From contig NC_088295.1 of the NCBI RefSeq assembly GCF_032854445.1, positions 68,493,249 through 68,557,248 on the forward strand: a stretch of DNA of 64,000 nt, written 5' to 3'. The DNA is from Liolophura sinensis. Taxonomy: Eukaryota; Mollusca; Polyplacophora; Chitonida; Chitonidae. The position numbers and the translations under genes were made by a program. The first letter of the stretch is position 1. Each line of letters begins with the position of its first letter. Shown piece by piece: positions 1-15,300 of the stretch. A model generated the notes under the pieces. That model ran no database searches, had not been told where the DNA came from, and was given only the letters and a program-made list of their open reading frames with translations.

Positions 1-973
1 TGAACACTAAAATATTCCTGGGCATATGCTATTTATGAAGACTAGGCATACAAGACTCTAACCAGTTGACCATTGATGGCATGCAGAAATTAATTTAACA
101 TTAACACTTTACTTGTGCATCTACAAAAGCTATATGCAGATATAAGCTAAACAAGCACGAAGTTGCAGCAGTTAAGACATCACACAAAAAGTCAATGTCA
201 TCTTACAATGAGGTCCCATATTAAGATTTGAATATCCAGCCCATGTCAACAAAGAGGATGTCAAACATTTTACTTCCCAACAGATGGACTTGACATAAAT
301 TGTCATTTATAGATGAAAAAAAAACCTCCTTTCGGGGTAAGAATTATGAGGCAAAGAAAGGTTTCCGATTTTATAGTTACTCTTCGATATTTGGAGGGAA
401 AAAAATCATCCTGCAATCAGAAGCATTGATCAGTGAATAAGATACGACAAGCCGATGAAAGTATTAACAGTACTGTTTAGCAGAAAGGACAGCAAATCGA
501 ATAAAATGTTGATCTATAGGCAGGGCGCAGTGCATAGTAGCTTCACAGAGGCGTGATGGACCTCCCTATAGATATGACACTGCACCACGCGATAAAGTGC
601 TAACTAAGGGTCTGCACACTGCTTCCAAAAAGACACACACGAGACCATTAAAATCGAAGATCATTCTATAAAGATACTGTATTATGAGGTTGTCAAAGAT
701 GGCTGTTTAAAAAGTTGGTGATGCTTCCTCAACCTGATTCAGGGTTACCCTTTTCGCATGTGAAAAAGCAACTTTCTATGCAATTTAAGCACATTTTTAA
801 TTTGATTTTGGAGACAACACAACATTGGTTGAACTGACTGAATTTAAGGGCTTCACAAAAAGTATGATTTTATCAGACTCCACACAACGATACCTTCAGA
901 GTATGCTTAAATAAACACCTTGTCAAATGTCACACGTCAAAAGGTTGAAGAAGATCAGTGCTAAGGTACTTAC
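1..973 (-). other. region downstream of wdr77 exon 8; terminal exon unresolved
   Basis: A phase-compatible terminal exon with a good acceptor exists at 410-377 (acceptor TTCTGATTGCAG, then LMIFFPPNIEE and stop), but it does not resemble the family. A stretch around 300-190 contains TSSLLTWAG and, in another frame, WDIQILIWDL. Both look like the expected last blade, but they are out of frame with each other and have no phase-matched acceptor. A dispersed repeat covers about 735-960. The true last exon may lie left of position 1. Confidence 0.5.
735..960. repeat. dispersed non-coding repeat, copy 1
   Basis: Shares GCAATTTAAGCACATTTTTA ATTTGATTTTGGAGACA and AAAAGGTTGAAGAA with 10320-10515, and in reverse orientation with 53030-53128. 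The ends (CAACCTTTTC / GAAAAGGTTG) are inverted in the fuller copies, so it may be a MITE. Confidence 0.7.
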
Positions 974-1051
974 AAAAGCTTGAAACTCGAGGAGTCGATT
1001 TGTGACAATGCTACACTTGAGTCATCCGATACCGATGCCAGCAGAGAGGGT
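974..1051 (-). CDS. wdr77: wdr77 exon 8 (residues 248-273), last one identified
   Basis: Acceptor TGTTTACAG, donor TTTT|GTAAGT. Encodes PSLLASVSDDSSVALSQIDSSSFKL, matching human [24 protein letters not shown]. It ends in phase 2 on TT, so at least one more exon is needed. The family's HRDFVR...GWD segment was not found downstream within the window. Confidence 0.9.
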
Positions 1052-4000
1052 CTGTAAACAGAATATCATTTCAATATCTAGTAATACACAATAGTTGTAT
1101 AGAGTTGTATACACTTTATCACCGAAATAGTTTACATTGGCTAAAATTGTGGCTCACCATAAGGATTTTTCATGTTACTACTAACAAGTCGTTTTTTAAA
1201 CTTTCATGATATAATTACAGAATTAGTGTGCATGTTTAAATATCAACACGTTAAGACTGGTTCAAGATCCTGAAGACAGATCTCCTGTGTAAGATGTAGC
1301 CTACAGTTTTTACACTGGATGACCTGAGTATTTGATGGTATAGAGAGCATAAACTTACGAATGAGTTGAGAACTGTAACCTGTGGACTGCTCGTCGATGT
1401 GGAGTGCCGTATAAGGGTTTGTCGCTGTCTTTCCGTGTATCTAGCACACACAGCTCCCCCATCTCTGACCCAACCCCTAGTGTGTAGTCATTGTCAGGCT
1501 TCCAACACACACATGTGGGGCATGCCTCCAAACATCGTTTATCTGTGACACAGAGGTTCCATGTGTATCAGTATTTATTTATTTATCTGGTTGTTGTTTT
1601 ACATCATACTCAAGAATATTTCACTTATATGAGGGCGTCCAGCATTATGGTGGGAGGAAACTGGGCAGAGCTCGAGGGGAAACCCACGACCATCCGCAGG
1701 CTGCTGGCAGACCTTCTCACGTATGGCATGTATATCAGTAAGAACAGGGCATAACTTTCCAAAACACATTCAATGGGTTTAATTCAGACACTTACATATT
1801 GTATAAACTCCTCAATTTTTTTCCATGAAAATTCATATATTTTTGATTATTTATTCACCAAAACTTTGCAGACATTTCGTCATACAAATAAAAAAAATTA
1901 TGCTTTTTGGTAATACTTTGAAGACGATCAATGTATCCAAAATAAATTTTCCACCATATTAAAAAAATTAATGTGTAGAAACTGTACTAAAAGCAAATCT
2001 TATCTGCAGAAAAAGGGTTCAGAATTGGGATGTGATTCTGAACTCACACAAACACTGAGAATCTATATGTACATACCGAACTCCTTGTTTGGGTATTAAA
2101 CATATTTTCAAACTTAAAACTAATTTTAGCTCACCATATTAATTGCTATGGTTGAAGAAACATTTTTAGAGACTGAACAAGAAATGGTTACGATGTGATA
2201 GCAGACATTTGTGTATAAAGCGTAAAAATAATTATATTTTATTTATATATATGCTTCAAAGAAAAGAAGATGTATGTGAACAAACAATACTGACAACAAG
2301 AAGAGAAATCTAAGTTCTGCTTTACTGATACAGGAAGGTTGTGGTATTAAGAAAATGCCAATTAAGAGAAAAATCACCATTCCCTAAGCATATTTTTATA
2401 CTGATGAAAACTGATGTTTGTTACATGAAACCATATGTGTAAAATAAGACTAAAGCAGGCCAGAATGACAACACTTAATTGATAATTTTTAGACAACAAA
2501 TCAAAAGCCTTTGCAAACATTTAAATAAGTGGATTTACCTATTTGTCTGGCAGGCCTTGGCTTTCTTGTGTCCCAAAGCAATAAATTGTCATCCTGGATA
2601 ATGTAAATCAATTATACCGCAGATGAGCCCGGAGGATTTCTCCCAAATGATGTATCAATATGCAAATATTCACAATCTGGGCAGCAGACATACTTAATTC
2701 ATAAATTCAAAAGAAATTTCACTGATAACATGTATTGAAGATTTAGCAATAAACTTCTTAAATCACATACCTGAAAACATGATATAGCCCATAAATTGAA
2801 TAACATATACTTTTATGAAGGCACACTGGATATTCCTTAATATTACAAAATGCTCAAAATGTGACCATCATGCAGAAACCATTTACACGTTGACTACTGA
2901 AGCATCAAAGTAACAGTTTTTACAACAGAGGAAAGAATTTACTGTAGTGCTACTTTTGATCTATGGGACAATAAAATTCAAACTTTAACTGGGAGACTGT
3001 ACACTGCAATGCCTCCATAATAGTAGGTATAAGCTCTTCATCTTGGTCACTGTCCCCATACACATCTCCAGCGGGGACACAGAGTGAACTTCAACATGTA
3101 GGTTTGTTTGTGGGAAAATATTGCAAATACAAAACAAAGATGATTGGCTGCCAAGTTTGCGATGAATGACAAGCTCAAAGCATGTATTTTAATCCCTGGT
3201 GTTGTTATAAATGTTGATGTGTGTAATTCATGTGTACAAGTAAGAATGCATGACAACATTAATTCTGATTTGTATACAAATCCTGGTGGAGCAGCATTAA
3301 AGCAGTACCTGAGTCACTGATCAATATAAACACATACCTGAGAACACGATATGAAGACATCAGGTTGGGAATGGCTGTAGGCTACCACTGACACCATGTC
3401 GGCATGACCTATTTGGAGTCAAGTTAAAACACATCATTCACTTATTCATATACACTTTCTAGCTGCTCTCTAACTTTAATACATATTGCGCAGTAATTTA
3501 GGACATAATTACAAAATATCGTCTCATGATTATATGTAAGCAATTCATATTTCATATCACATGCCCCTTGTATTCAACCACAGTTTTCACATATGAAAAT
3601 GTTAGCAAACTGACACAAGTTGACAAAGTATTTAGAGAGCAGGCCTACAGCAGGAAAAAAAAGGTTCACAATCATAATGGACTTATTTATTTGATTGGTG
3701 TTTCTCCCTATGCTCAAGAAGATTTCACTTCTAGAATGGCGGAGGAAAGAGGGCACAGCCCACGGGGAAACCCACGGCCATCTGCAGGTTGCTAGCAGAT
3801 CTTTACATGTATGGCCGGAGAGGAAGCCTGTATGAGCTGGACTTTATCTCACAGAGACTGCATGCTAACCACCTCAGTCACAGAAAATAATGTAATTTAT
3901 ATGTAATGCATTTAATCATTAATACACAAATTCATTTCGAAGATTATCTCATACAGAAACATTTTCTTTTTCTCTAACCGAGGAATGAAAAGAAAAAGCA

Positions 4001-6295
4001 GGTCACATAATATGCACCCATTTATTGTTACAAGCACAATTAACTGAGTCATGTTTGTGTTATCAACTATGCGTAAAATGTACTAAACTGCTACATCTAA
4101 ATGGGATTATTTTTTCCTCTCTTTCTGCAGTGGATAATTTTCCATCTTTCTTTCCTTCTTTTATCCATGAGCAAACTAAGTTCCGATGTTTTAAATCATA
4201 GCCTTTGGATTGGCTGAAATTTCTCACATTATACTGTCCAAGCAGATATCTTCAAATTGCTTTTTTTAAATCACCCTTACAGTACAAGATTAGTGTTGAG
4301 AGTAAAGCTATCCTATTCCATAACCCTTAACTGCTTGGCTGACACAGCAAGATTCTTGCAGTCTCTTGCAAGAGTGGAATTTGGAATAAAACCCGCCTAC
4401 TACTTCATCATTCACAGCCACTGGACAAGGATTGAGTATCAGTTGTTACAGCTTTATTGTGGAGTAATTGACCAACCCTCCTCAACCCTGTCAGGCAGAT
4501 AACCAGGTTATTGCTCTGACAAGAAGACTACAGCAGTCTGGCCAGTGTTTGATCACATTACATATGCTCACAGCTGGAACTGATCAACAGGCTACAGACA
4601 AGTGTAAACCTCCCAATAAAATCCTAGCAGCCAAAGAAAACTCACTAACATACCAGGCTCCACTGTCTTACTCTTATTGCAACATCCAAATGTTATAAAA
4701 CTCTATTTTATATACATATATTCATGACCTTAAACATCCTAAAAAAATGACCAGGCATCACTCCTGTTTCTCACAGCGACTCTGAAGTCACTGTGCTGTG
4801 CTAGCATGTTAACCACTCGGCCACAGAGGTCATCCATGTTAGATCATGTTAGTGTTTCTACATGATGATGGATTGACAATTCCATACCATAATGATTTCT
4901 GCATATCAGGAGATGTCATCATTTCACATGTAGATGAAATCCATAAAATTTCTTAAATTGGTCAGAACACACAAAAATGGATGGTAAACTGTGATTCCAA
5001 ATTTGTAATGGAACTAAAGGGACCACATCATTAAATAAGCACATGCGTACCAATAATGCTTTATTTCTTGGCATGCGTAGAGTTTTTTGCTTCAAGTTTA
5101 TCACCACAATAGTACTTGTCCTTAATTCCAGTTTTTATATAGTGCTGCCTCACTAGAATATCATGCTGAAGACACCAGGCATGATATCTAGTCATGGTAT
5201 ATTTCCCAGTACTTGGGCCTCTCCTTAAGTCCCAAGCCAGCGAAGTACATGTACACCTTTCAAGACTGCCAGTTTACTAATAATAACGAGGAACTATTAT
5301 ACACACCTCTATACATCTATAAGCTTCTGAGAGATGTAAACAGTAGAGTGTAAGTATACACAATGGGCACAACACCAGGGAAGGGGAGTTTTAGACAGTA
5401 AACAGTCTCCCACCCTTCAGACCTGTGCCAGCCAGACAGGTGTACACATTTAGGTAGATCTGAAGCAGAGGGGGCCAGTGGATGTCAGTTTTGTCAGTAT
5501 CATTCAGGGATACACGGGGTGATCACAGCCTACAAAACTTACCTCTATAACTGTGGACAGACTTGTTAGATGCCAGATCCCAAACTTTGATGCTAAAAAC
5601 ATGAACAAAGCGATAGCTGTACCATTCACAGATGCTACTTACAGAAAACAAATGTTGGAATATATACAACTGTACATGTATACAGACAATATGCAGATAT
5701 AGTAGTACAGGCTGTACTTGAGCAAAAGCATGGTGCCTTACAACATGTAGATTACAACACAAGTGATTGCCCTATGTTACACGTCATTTTATGCTTTATA
5801 GAAGTGAAAATGATGTGACATCACACAACCATTCTGCACTTTCAATATACACATATTTCAGAAAGAGAACAATTTCTTAATTTTCTTGTTTTTTGTGTAT
5901 GAAATGTCTGAGTTTGAGGGAAGCCAAAGCATAAATACTACTACTCTATCAATGTCCTGGACATAAAAACTTAGCAGAGATGGATTTGAACTTGCTTTAT
6001 GACTTGTGAAGGGCATGTGATCTCTTACAGGTGGTACCTAAACATGACCATAATTTTTAACCACAAACAAATGTCAGTGTACATAAAAATGGGTGTCTTA
6101 TGGTTTAATTAATTCCTTACACCTACTGTAAAAGACCCCAACTTAAAGTCTACATGATTTCCAGAGATTTTTTCCTTTTTGATAATAAATAAATCAATTT
6201 GACTAGAAATATAGCAACATGTCTGTATATTTTTAATTGCTTGTATTCATAAACGTATGCCAGTTTTGTACTCTACTGAGTATAGTAACTACATC

Positions 6296-6331
<36 letters not shown>

Positions 6332-9300
6332 GAAGCAAGAACACTGAGAGATTTTTGTGAAATATTAGGTTATGTACTGTAAGCATAAAGCCTATAACAG
6401 ACTATATTTACACGAATGTGTAACTCAGAGCTAGAAGTACTTGTCAAAGCCACACGCTTTGTCTGACAGTTAAATGTTAAAGGTTACTTGTATCTCAGTA
6501 GCACAGAACTTTGTTACAACATAAGGCTAGAAGCTTCAAGACGGGGTGTCAGGCTACAGTTCCCAATGTCAGTACACAAACAATGTTACGAGAGAGACTA
6601 TGGTACATACTGACTATCACCTACAAATACATTCATCTATACAGATGACAAAAGCCTCAGGAATAGGTACATATGGATGTCCTCACCACCTATCATAACT
6701 TCCTGATGCAGCTCTTTTCTTGTCACATGACACAGAGACCGTGGAGACGACATCGTCATGTTCTGTTGCTGTCTGAAGATGAGTAAATGTGTGGAAATTG
6801 TCGACTAAATGCCACAGTTCTATACCGCCTGCAAAGGAAAAACAAAAGAAGTGTTGACATCTTATGATTTTGCTGTTTTTGTTATTTCTTTACAAAAAGT
6901 AAAACAACACTGCCTGCAAATGAGTGACACATACAGGTGAAAACATGTGTATCCTGCCAACTAAAGGCTGGTTTATAGGAAACACATGATAACAGCTGAT
7001 TCATTATGTCCATATCTGCATATACAGGTAAAGCATCCAGACTCCAACTACTATACAGTGATTCTGAATCAAGTTCATAATTACAGATAGATGGTTTATC
7101 TAAAAAAATTTGTGAACCCCATATTCATTTATTTATTTATCTGATTCATGCTTTACGCCATACTCACGAATACTTCACTTATACCATGGCGGCCAGCATT
7201 ATGGTGGAAGGAAACCAGGCGAAGTCCAAGGGAAACCCATGACCAGGTGTGAACCCTATATATTATACCACAAGGCAGTGGGGCCACACAAAATGTTCAC
7301 TTTTAACAGTTTATTGGTAGGTTTTCATGACATAAAAAGTTTCCAATATAATAAAATGTTAGGGTACACAGGATTCATTATAAAAAGCACTGACCAAAAA
7401 TAAACAGAACTTACAGCTTAGAATATGTTCTGAAAACAGGATCAAAACTTTAAGAAACTATTAAAAAAATAAAGCTAATTCCTTGAAATATGTTCAAGTT
7501 TTTTCTCCTGTTGGTATTCACTGTTGCTATAAGGGACTCTTTCTTGACAGTGTACTATATATAATGGGTATCATGAACATTCAACATTTCCCAGGTCCAA
7601 GCTGTGAAAGAACAAATCAGTTAAGCTGTTATGTTGTAGTCCTTGTGAACAACCCTTTTCTTTACTAGCTATACAGCTGTACAGAAACAATGAAGTTACA
7701 TGTGTGTAGAAAAGAACATGAGTACACAGCGTTTGTTCCCTATTAGACTAATCCATTGCTTTACTTCAGCATCAAAGACACATGTAATTAATCCCACTTA
7801 ACCCAAAACTATTACCTGTGTCTAATGCCACTAAAACTCGGGTATCATCCACCCACTGCAGATCACTTATACCGGCCTCAAGCTGGACACCTGCTGTACA
7901 CTTCTCCACATCTGGGGCTAAGTCCGGGTTTTCATAGAACCATATGGATCCCAGCCAGTAACGCCCAGTCAGACTGGAGGCTCCCAGTAATATACCCCCA
8001 TCTGTGGATACAACATAAACATGTTATCACAGTGCTATCCCAGACAAAATTCATAGTTTGATCTGGATAATTGTGATTGATTGCTGGTTTTTATGCAGTG
8101 CTCAAAATATTTCATTTATTCTATGCCGGTCAGCACTATGGTGGGAGGACACCGGGCAAAGCCCTGGGTGAGTTGGAAACCCACTACCATCTGCAGGTTG
8201 CTGCAGACCTTCCCACATACCAAGATCTAGGGAACCTAGGTTTACATAAATAACCCAATCAGGGCCTTATCTGCCTTCATTCAGATACCAAGACACTCCC
8301 TTTACAAATGACTTTAATACTGAAGAAAAAGTGCCATTTTTAGGAAAAAATAGACCAAACAGCCCTTTCAAACCTTCTTACACTCCTACATGACATGGTT
8401 TACTGTGGCCAAACAAGCGGGCTTAACAAATTACTTGTCATTCTTACACTCCTACATGACATGGTTTACTGTGGCCAAACCAGCAGGTTTAATGGATTAC
8501 TCGTCATTCTTACACTCCTACATGACATGGTTTACTGTGGCCAAACCAGCGGGCTTAACGGATAACTCGTCATTCTTACACTCCTACATGACATGGTTTA
8601 CTGTGGCCAAAACAGTGGGCTTAACGGATAACTCGTCATTCTTACACTCCTACATGACATGGTTTACTGTGGCCAAAACAGTGGGCTTAACGGATTACTT
8701 GTCATTCTTACACTCCTACATGACATGGTTTACTGTGGCCAAAACAGTGGGCTTAACGGATAACTCGTCATTCTTACACTCCTACATGACATGGTTTACT
8801 GTGGCCAAACCAGCGGGCTTAACGGATTACTTGTCATTCTTACACTCCTACATGACATGGTTTACTGTGGCCAAAACAGTGGGCTTAACGGATAACTCGT
8901 CATTCTTACACTCCTAGATGACATGGTTTACTGTGGCCAAACCAGCGGGCTTAACGGATTACTTGTCATTCTTACACTCCTACTATGACATGGTTTACTG
9001 TGGCCAAAACAGTGGGCTTAACGGATAACTCGTCATTCTTACACTCCTACATGACATGGTTTACTGTGGCCAAACCAGCGGGCCTTAAACGGATTACTTG
9101 TCATTCTTACACTCCTACATGACATTGTTTACTGTGGCCAAACCAACAGGCTTAACGGATTACTTGTCATTTGAGACAGCAACATTTTTTTACTCTACAG
9201 TATTGCTGTCTTATAATATAATTTCAAGGATTACATTTACTGGACAGCTTTCTTTCACGTTTTACACATTTATGGCAATATAAACATATAAATACACATA

Positions 9301-12300
9301 AGTTTTTAATCCATGTACTGTGCAGGAATAATTTGTGTCATGTTAATTACTTCCGTATATTTTACATACATATTTCATGTATGACTGTACAAGCAGGTGT
9401 CTTTTCACCTTTACAGGAGCAGCACTTCAGCATCATGACAGAGATAGATCTGTGTGTGTCTTCAATACATGTACAAACTCCCAATACATGTACATCTAGC
9501 TTAATGAGCAGATTGTCCGTGTGTCGTGTAAGAAAATAAATAAGTAATGACAGCATAATTACATTGTGACACCATAAAACCTGACATAGGGGAGGCCGTG
9601 AGTATATTTTTGGATGACAAAGAGCATGGCCCATGAACCAGTTAATATTACACACATGTAGATAGTCACATAGTGATTTTACTAAGACTTACTGCAGTAA
9701 GCCTACATACAGCAATGCAGGGACACACCATGTGACTGCATTATATAATCTATATTATAGCATATGCAAAATGTTAGCAAATCATAAATATTACATCACA
9801 CATGTATGTATACATGTAAGCCTATCAATACAATAATGAGTGTATTCTTAGTACCTTTCATTTAACATTCTCACAAAACCAATTAAAACATACATCTTGA
9901 TTTTACATACTTCAACTGCAGTTGGGCATGAATGTGTTTTTAGATGATAAACAAAGGACCTAACATAATGTGTTAATAGGCCTACATGAAGTCTGTCATA
10001 ACATTGACAATATTTTCTAAACAGGAAAACTGATTGGAAGGAAATTCATAAATATTTATACAGATGAGTTCCACTTTTTTTTTTTTCATCATCAAAAGCA
10101 AATATTACAATAATGAAAACACTTATTATGCCAATGAAAACAAGGAGAACAACCATACTATAAGATCAGAAAGTTCAAGTAAGTGAAATGTACGATCAAT
10201 AGCTAAAAGCTAACAACAGAACAGGAAGAACTCAACCGGGGCTCGTACATTGCTGCAAAGAATGAGTGTACATATTTCACAGAGCAAAACATTTCAACTG
10301 CAGCTGGGCTTGAATTTTTACTCACCCTAATTCCTCTTCCATTGCAATTTATGCACATTTTCAATTTGATTTGGAGACAAAACTACATTGGGCTGGCCTA
10401 TTTTAGGATTTCACCCTAGTATAATTTTACCAGTCTACACAGAATAATGTGCTCTGAACTTATACATGTATGCCAGAATAAACATCTTGCAAATATATAA
10501 AAAGGCTGAAGAATTACAGTAAGTCTTAAAGGATACATGAAATGCTTTGGTTGTATCTTTTAATGTGTAAATTTATGATGTGTAATACCATGTAAAAGTA
10601 CAAACACATTTTACACATTTCACTTTGGGGGGGTAAAAATGGCTTCAAAGTACAGTTTTCCCCAGCGCCCCAGTGGTCAGTACCGAACTTAAGTACATTG
10701 TAGCCTGCAGCCGTGACATCAATGCCGTGACCCGCCTTAAAAACAACTCTGTGGGGAACAGACTCAAATGGGTCTAGCCACATGGGGATGTGGGGAACAG
10801 CCCCAATGGGGGCAGGTTTCAGGGCAGGGAAGGGGGTCGCTAAGCTGGCCCCATGAAGTCATGCAGTATCTGTGTACATGTCACCTTACCTACACTGTTG
10901 CGACACAGTTCACGGGCGCTTTGGGGGTGTTCCACAAGTTCTGAGCAAGATCAATGATGATGTAATTTCCAAAAATCTGAATTTTAATGGAAAATATGCA
11001 TGAGATACTGGAGTAATAAACAGGGGTAACAAACAGGTATAAAAATACCCCCAGAAATTAAATTTTTTAAACAAAAATCAGTGCCAAAATTTCCTTCACT
11101 TGGCTTGGAAACATTTTTGGTTTTAGAGTTCCTTTTCATGTATCCTTTAAGACACTTTATAAATATGGCCCTTGGTGTTAATCTACTCCTTTAATTACGT
11201 GTGTAGGTGTACATCTGTAATATCTGCTCCAACTATCTTCTCCATCTATAATTCTCAGCAGATTTGACTGACACACACATGCTGTGATACACGTAAATGT
11301 AGGTCATCTCTTCACTAAGTCATCACAAAGTAGAACACCTTGGCCACACAATACTTACATTGTTTTCATGTAAGCACCTCAAAGACATGTACATCTCTCT
11401 ACAACTGCTGAGGTTAATGACAAACTGTCAAAGTGTCAAAAAAAGAGAGAAAAATTAGGTCATAAGATGCCTTGAGAAGTTAATCATGTTGACAGTATTA
11501 GGAAACCTTCAACAGTTCAGCTTCCAATACCTGTCACAAATGTTTCTCTCTAATGAGATTTTACACTGTAATTAGGCCTATATGTATATTAGGCCTATAT
11601 GTGTATATGCTACAGAATGATTTATTGCTTTCTAACCTTAATATTGCCATACAGGTAAAGTGAAATTTTACCATATAACATGTACGACCACCTGTCATGG
11701 TTAATATGTAGGTATCAACACACCCAAGCAGAAGGAACAATGTATGAATTATTCTGAAAGTACAGGTAGGACAGAACATTTTTAACATTGAAGGGGGCTG
11801 GTGTCCCAACACAAAAGGTGAGGGTCCAGAGGCCACTTTGAGGTTGTAATGTCACCACACCAGAGGTTCTTGAACCCCAGACATGCCAGCTAAACAGCAT
11901 GAGAGGCATGCTATGTCATTTTTGGGGAGCAAAATGAAAAATTACCTGCAAAAGTTATATGAGAAACTACAGCATATCCATTTATTGTCATCCAGCTATT
12001 CATCCATTTTAATATTTGTTGCCAGCTAATTTTTGGGGAAGGGAGTGGTGGTGAGCTAAGTGACTTACTAATTATCTGTTATGCTGTCCTTATGGTATCT
12101 CAAGCTTTGTTTAGTATTACAAAATGGGAATGTTTCATGAACGGAATATGTCCTCTTTCCATCATAACGATTACAGCAACACTGTTCAAATCTACTCAAC
12201 CTGTCCAAGACCACAACTTCATTTCTCCATAAGGTATATACATGCCGTTGTTTCTTTCAGTACCTAACATCCTTTTAGAAGACAGATATTGTACATGAAT

Positions 12301-15300
12301 CTGAGCAGGGTACAAGTCTTTGACATTACAAAGTTAAGCACGTACTTAGACACCACAAATATGTTCACTATGCTGTGTGGTCAGTCACGAAAAGTCAGTC
12401 ACATGTCAGCCACATGTGTTCAAAATCTCTACACTTTGAAAAATGTATCAACATGGGAATAAACTTTTTGTGACAATAAGATTTATGTGACAAAGGCATA
12501 CCTACATGTACGGCTTTGTGTTTCATGCTAATTTAAGGGCCTTCACTCTTACCACAGTCCACACAATTTATCTCGTGGAAGCCAGCATCTTAAGATATTT
12601 GACACAGATGCACACGTACTGCCAGCATCTGTGCACATCAAAGAGAGTAAAAATGATCTCAGTCTTCCTTCTCACACTAACATTTGCAGACGTTTATGTA
12701 CATGTCCACTGTAAGTGAAAAATACATCAGCTACTTAATCAGTCTGCTTAACGCTTCAAAAAGTCAAAAAGTTTGAAAAAAAAATTCTGTTTAGTTCATG
12801 TATGTCCACTATGATTCACAGTATCACTGTCATTTGATGAATCACAGTTAGTGACCAACTGGGCGTAAGCATACGTAGACTGAGCCATGCTTTGAATCAA
12901 AGAAAAATAAAACATGCTCAACTGTGTAACTGCAACTGTATCAACTGAAAACAGCCCCAAATAAGATGCTCAAAAAACCTAATTTACCAGCACACCAGGC
13001 TTATCACAACACTGAATGACCCCTCATCAGGTGAAGAACTTCATAAATCACCAAATAACATACATTTTGATGCTGTATTAAAACAAATGATATAGTAATG
13101 CACCTGTTTAATAGTTACATGTATGTCACATGTTTACAAGACTGTCTTTTGTAAAACACCCATGAAATAATCTAATAATAAGACCCAAGGCCAACCAGTG
13201 CATTACATCCAAAGGACAGGGTAACTCATCTGATGAAAGAAACACAAAATATGCTCGCGAGTGTGCCATGCTGGCTGCCTTTTTACCACACTCCCATGTA
13301 CACTGTACAGTGCTCCAACCTAGGGCTCAAAGAAAAACATGTTGAATGAAGTTGGGCACCACGCATGGATGGCTAGTCACATGAGGTCTGCAATGCCCTC
13401 AACAAACTAACATTGACAGCAGCACACCACATAAGACAGGGTAGGAAGGTGGGGTAAAAACAGTATTGTATATCTACAGTGGAATTTACATGAACCGGAT
13501 CCGGTAGAATGACCGATTTGACACACGCTCTCACAACACCTAGAGTTTCACCTACACCACTCATACTTGCAAACACATCACAGGGCCCAATTTACCAGCT
13601 GTGCTCAGACTCAGCTTAGACCTTCTGCCTGATTGGGGTTCATTTCCTATGTTAAGTCCACAGATATATATGCAGCATTATAACTCAATTTTTCATAACC
13701 TATATGTATATGGTCATGATCAGATGGCAAGATATGTATCATTTGGTGGGCCAAAAACCATGGATTTTATACAAAAAATATATTTTAAACGTTGTTCAAA
13801 AATTGTCTCGAGACTATACCAGATTTAACTTTGAGCGAAGTTTTCAATTTTGTACTTTACCCCAGTATAATTAAATATGAAACTACTGGAAATCTTCTGC
13901 TATTATACTTTGGCTTTAACAACTGCAACAACTACATGTGAGTTTTCACAGAAAATCTACGGTTACCCGTGTAATGATCATGGGTATTCACAAGTATTCA
14001 ACAGTGGAAATGAATAAAGACATCATTTCAATAATTCTTGACCACCTAAATCAGCAGGTAAATGGACATGCGAACGTTAGGATGTGGGTCAATCATTGTG
14101 CCTGAGCATCTCTGGCAGGGTCTGACCAGATTCACAGTTAATGAGCACATGTTGTGGCATCTTGGAATACTGATAATACACCATGACTAATCTGCACAAG
14201 CTGTGTTCAACTGAGCACAAGCACTTATAGACTGACATATCAGGATACAACTGGTTGCTTCATGTTGCAGAAAAAGCAAAACATGCTCAACTCCGAGCAA
14301 CTGCTGAGTCAGCAGTTGCCACTGATCATAAGCCTGCCTAGATGACAATAACCGGCACCCAATTAGGCGTTCCTGGGTTCTTTGACATTCTGTGGGATTC
14401 CTTGAGTCTCCAAAAACCTATTTGCTTAAAGTCGTGAGGTCAATTTACATGTATTTATTTTATTTATTTGATTTGCATTTTATGCCGCACTCAAAGATAT
14501 TTCACTTACATGATGGCAGCCCGCATTTGATTATGGTGGGATTAAACCCAAACCTCACTCTACATGTACATGTATGTACAGCTTAACAGTTGTCTAGACC
14601 AGACCAGCTAATGGAGGATTTGAAATCAAGAAAATTGTGCTTCAGCTGGTAATTTTTTTTACCACTACCAATTGCTTCACCTTTTCAACCGTAATACTAA
14701 TATTTTGACACATTTTTGGAGTCATAATGTGCAGTACATAAATAAACTTGATCTTGTCTAAACTTTTGCTCTGAGTGAAATTTTTGATTAGTGATTAACA
14801 GATGGCAACAACGAATAATGAAAGTTAAATTTATTTATTCATTTGACTGGTTTTTTTATGCCATGCTCACATTTCACCAAAACGACGGCGGCAAAGCGTT
14901 ATCATGAGAGGAAACCAAGCGGAGCGCGTGGGAAACACAAGGCCATCCGCAGGTCACTGACAGACCTTCCCAAGTACGGCCGGAGAGACATCGAGCATGA
15001 GATGGCCTATAACTTACAGTGACCACACTGCTGAGATCCTCCTACACGTAGGTCATACTGGAATGTTTACCACCTCGGCCATGGAGGCCCTCTGAAAGTT
15101 AGATGTACATGTACAAGTATTCCAGATTTCATCCGAGAGTTTTCAAATACCATGTACATGTACGAGTATTCCAGATTTCATCCGAGAGTTTTCAAATACT
15201 ATGTACATGTACGAGTATTCCAGATTTCATCTGAGAGTTTTCAAATACTATGTACATGTACGAGTATTCCAGATTTCATCTGAGAGTTTTCAAATACTAT

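Noticed and set aside
190-300. Terminal wdr77 exon encoding TSSLLTWAG
   Set aside because: No acceptor in phase with the donor at 974, a stop lies just upstream in that frame, and the best-matching continuation is in another frame.
8390-8917. Plus-strand 175-codon repeat protein
   Set aside because: Produced by the 66-bp array; later units carry a stop and a frame slip.
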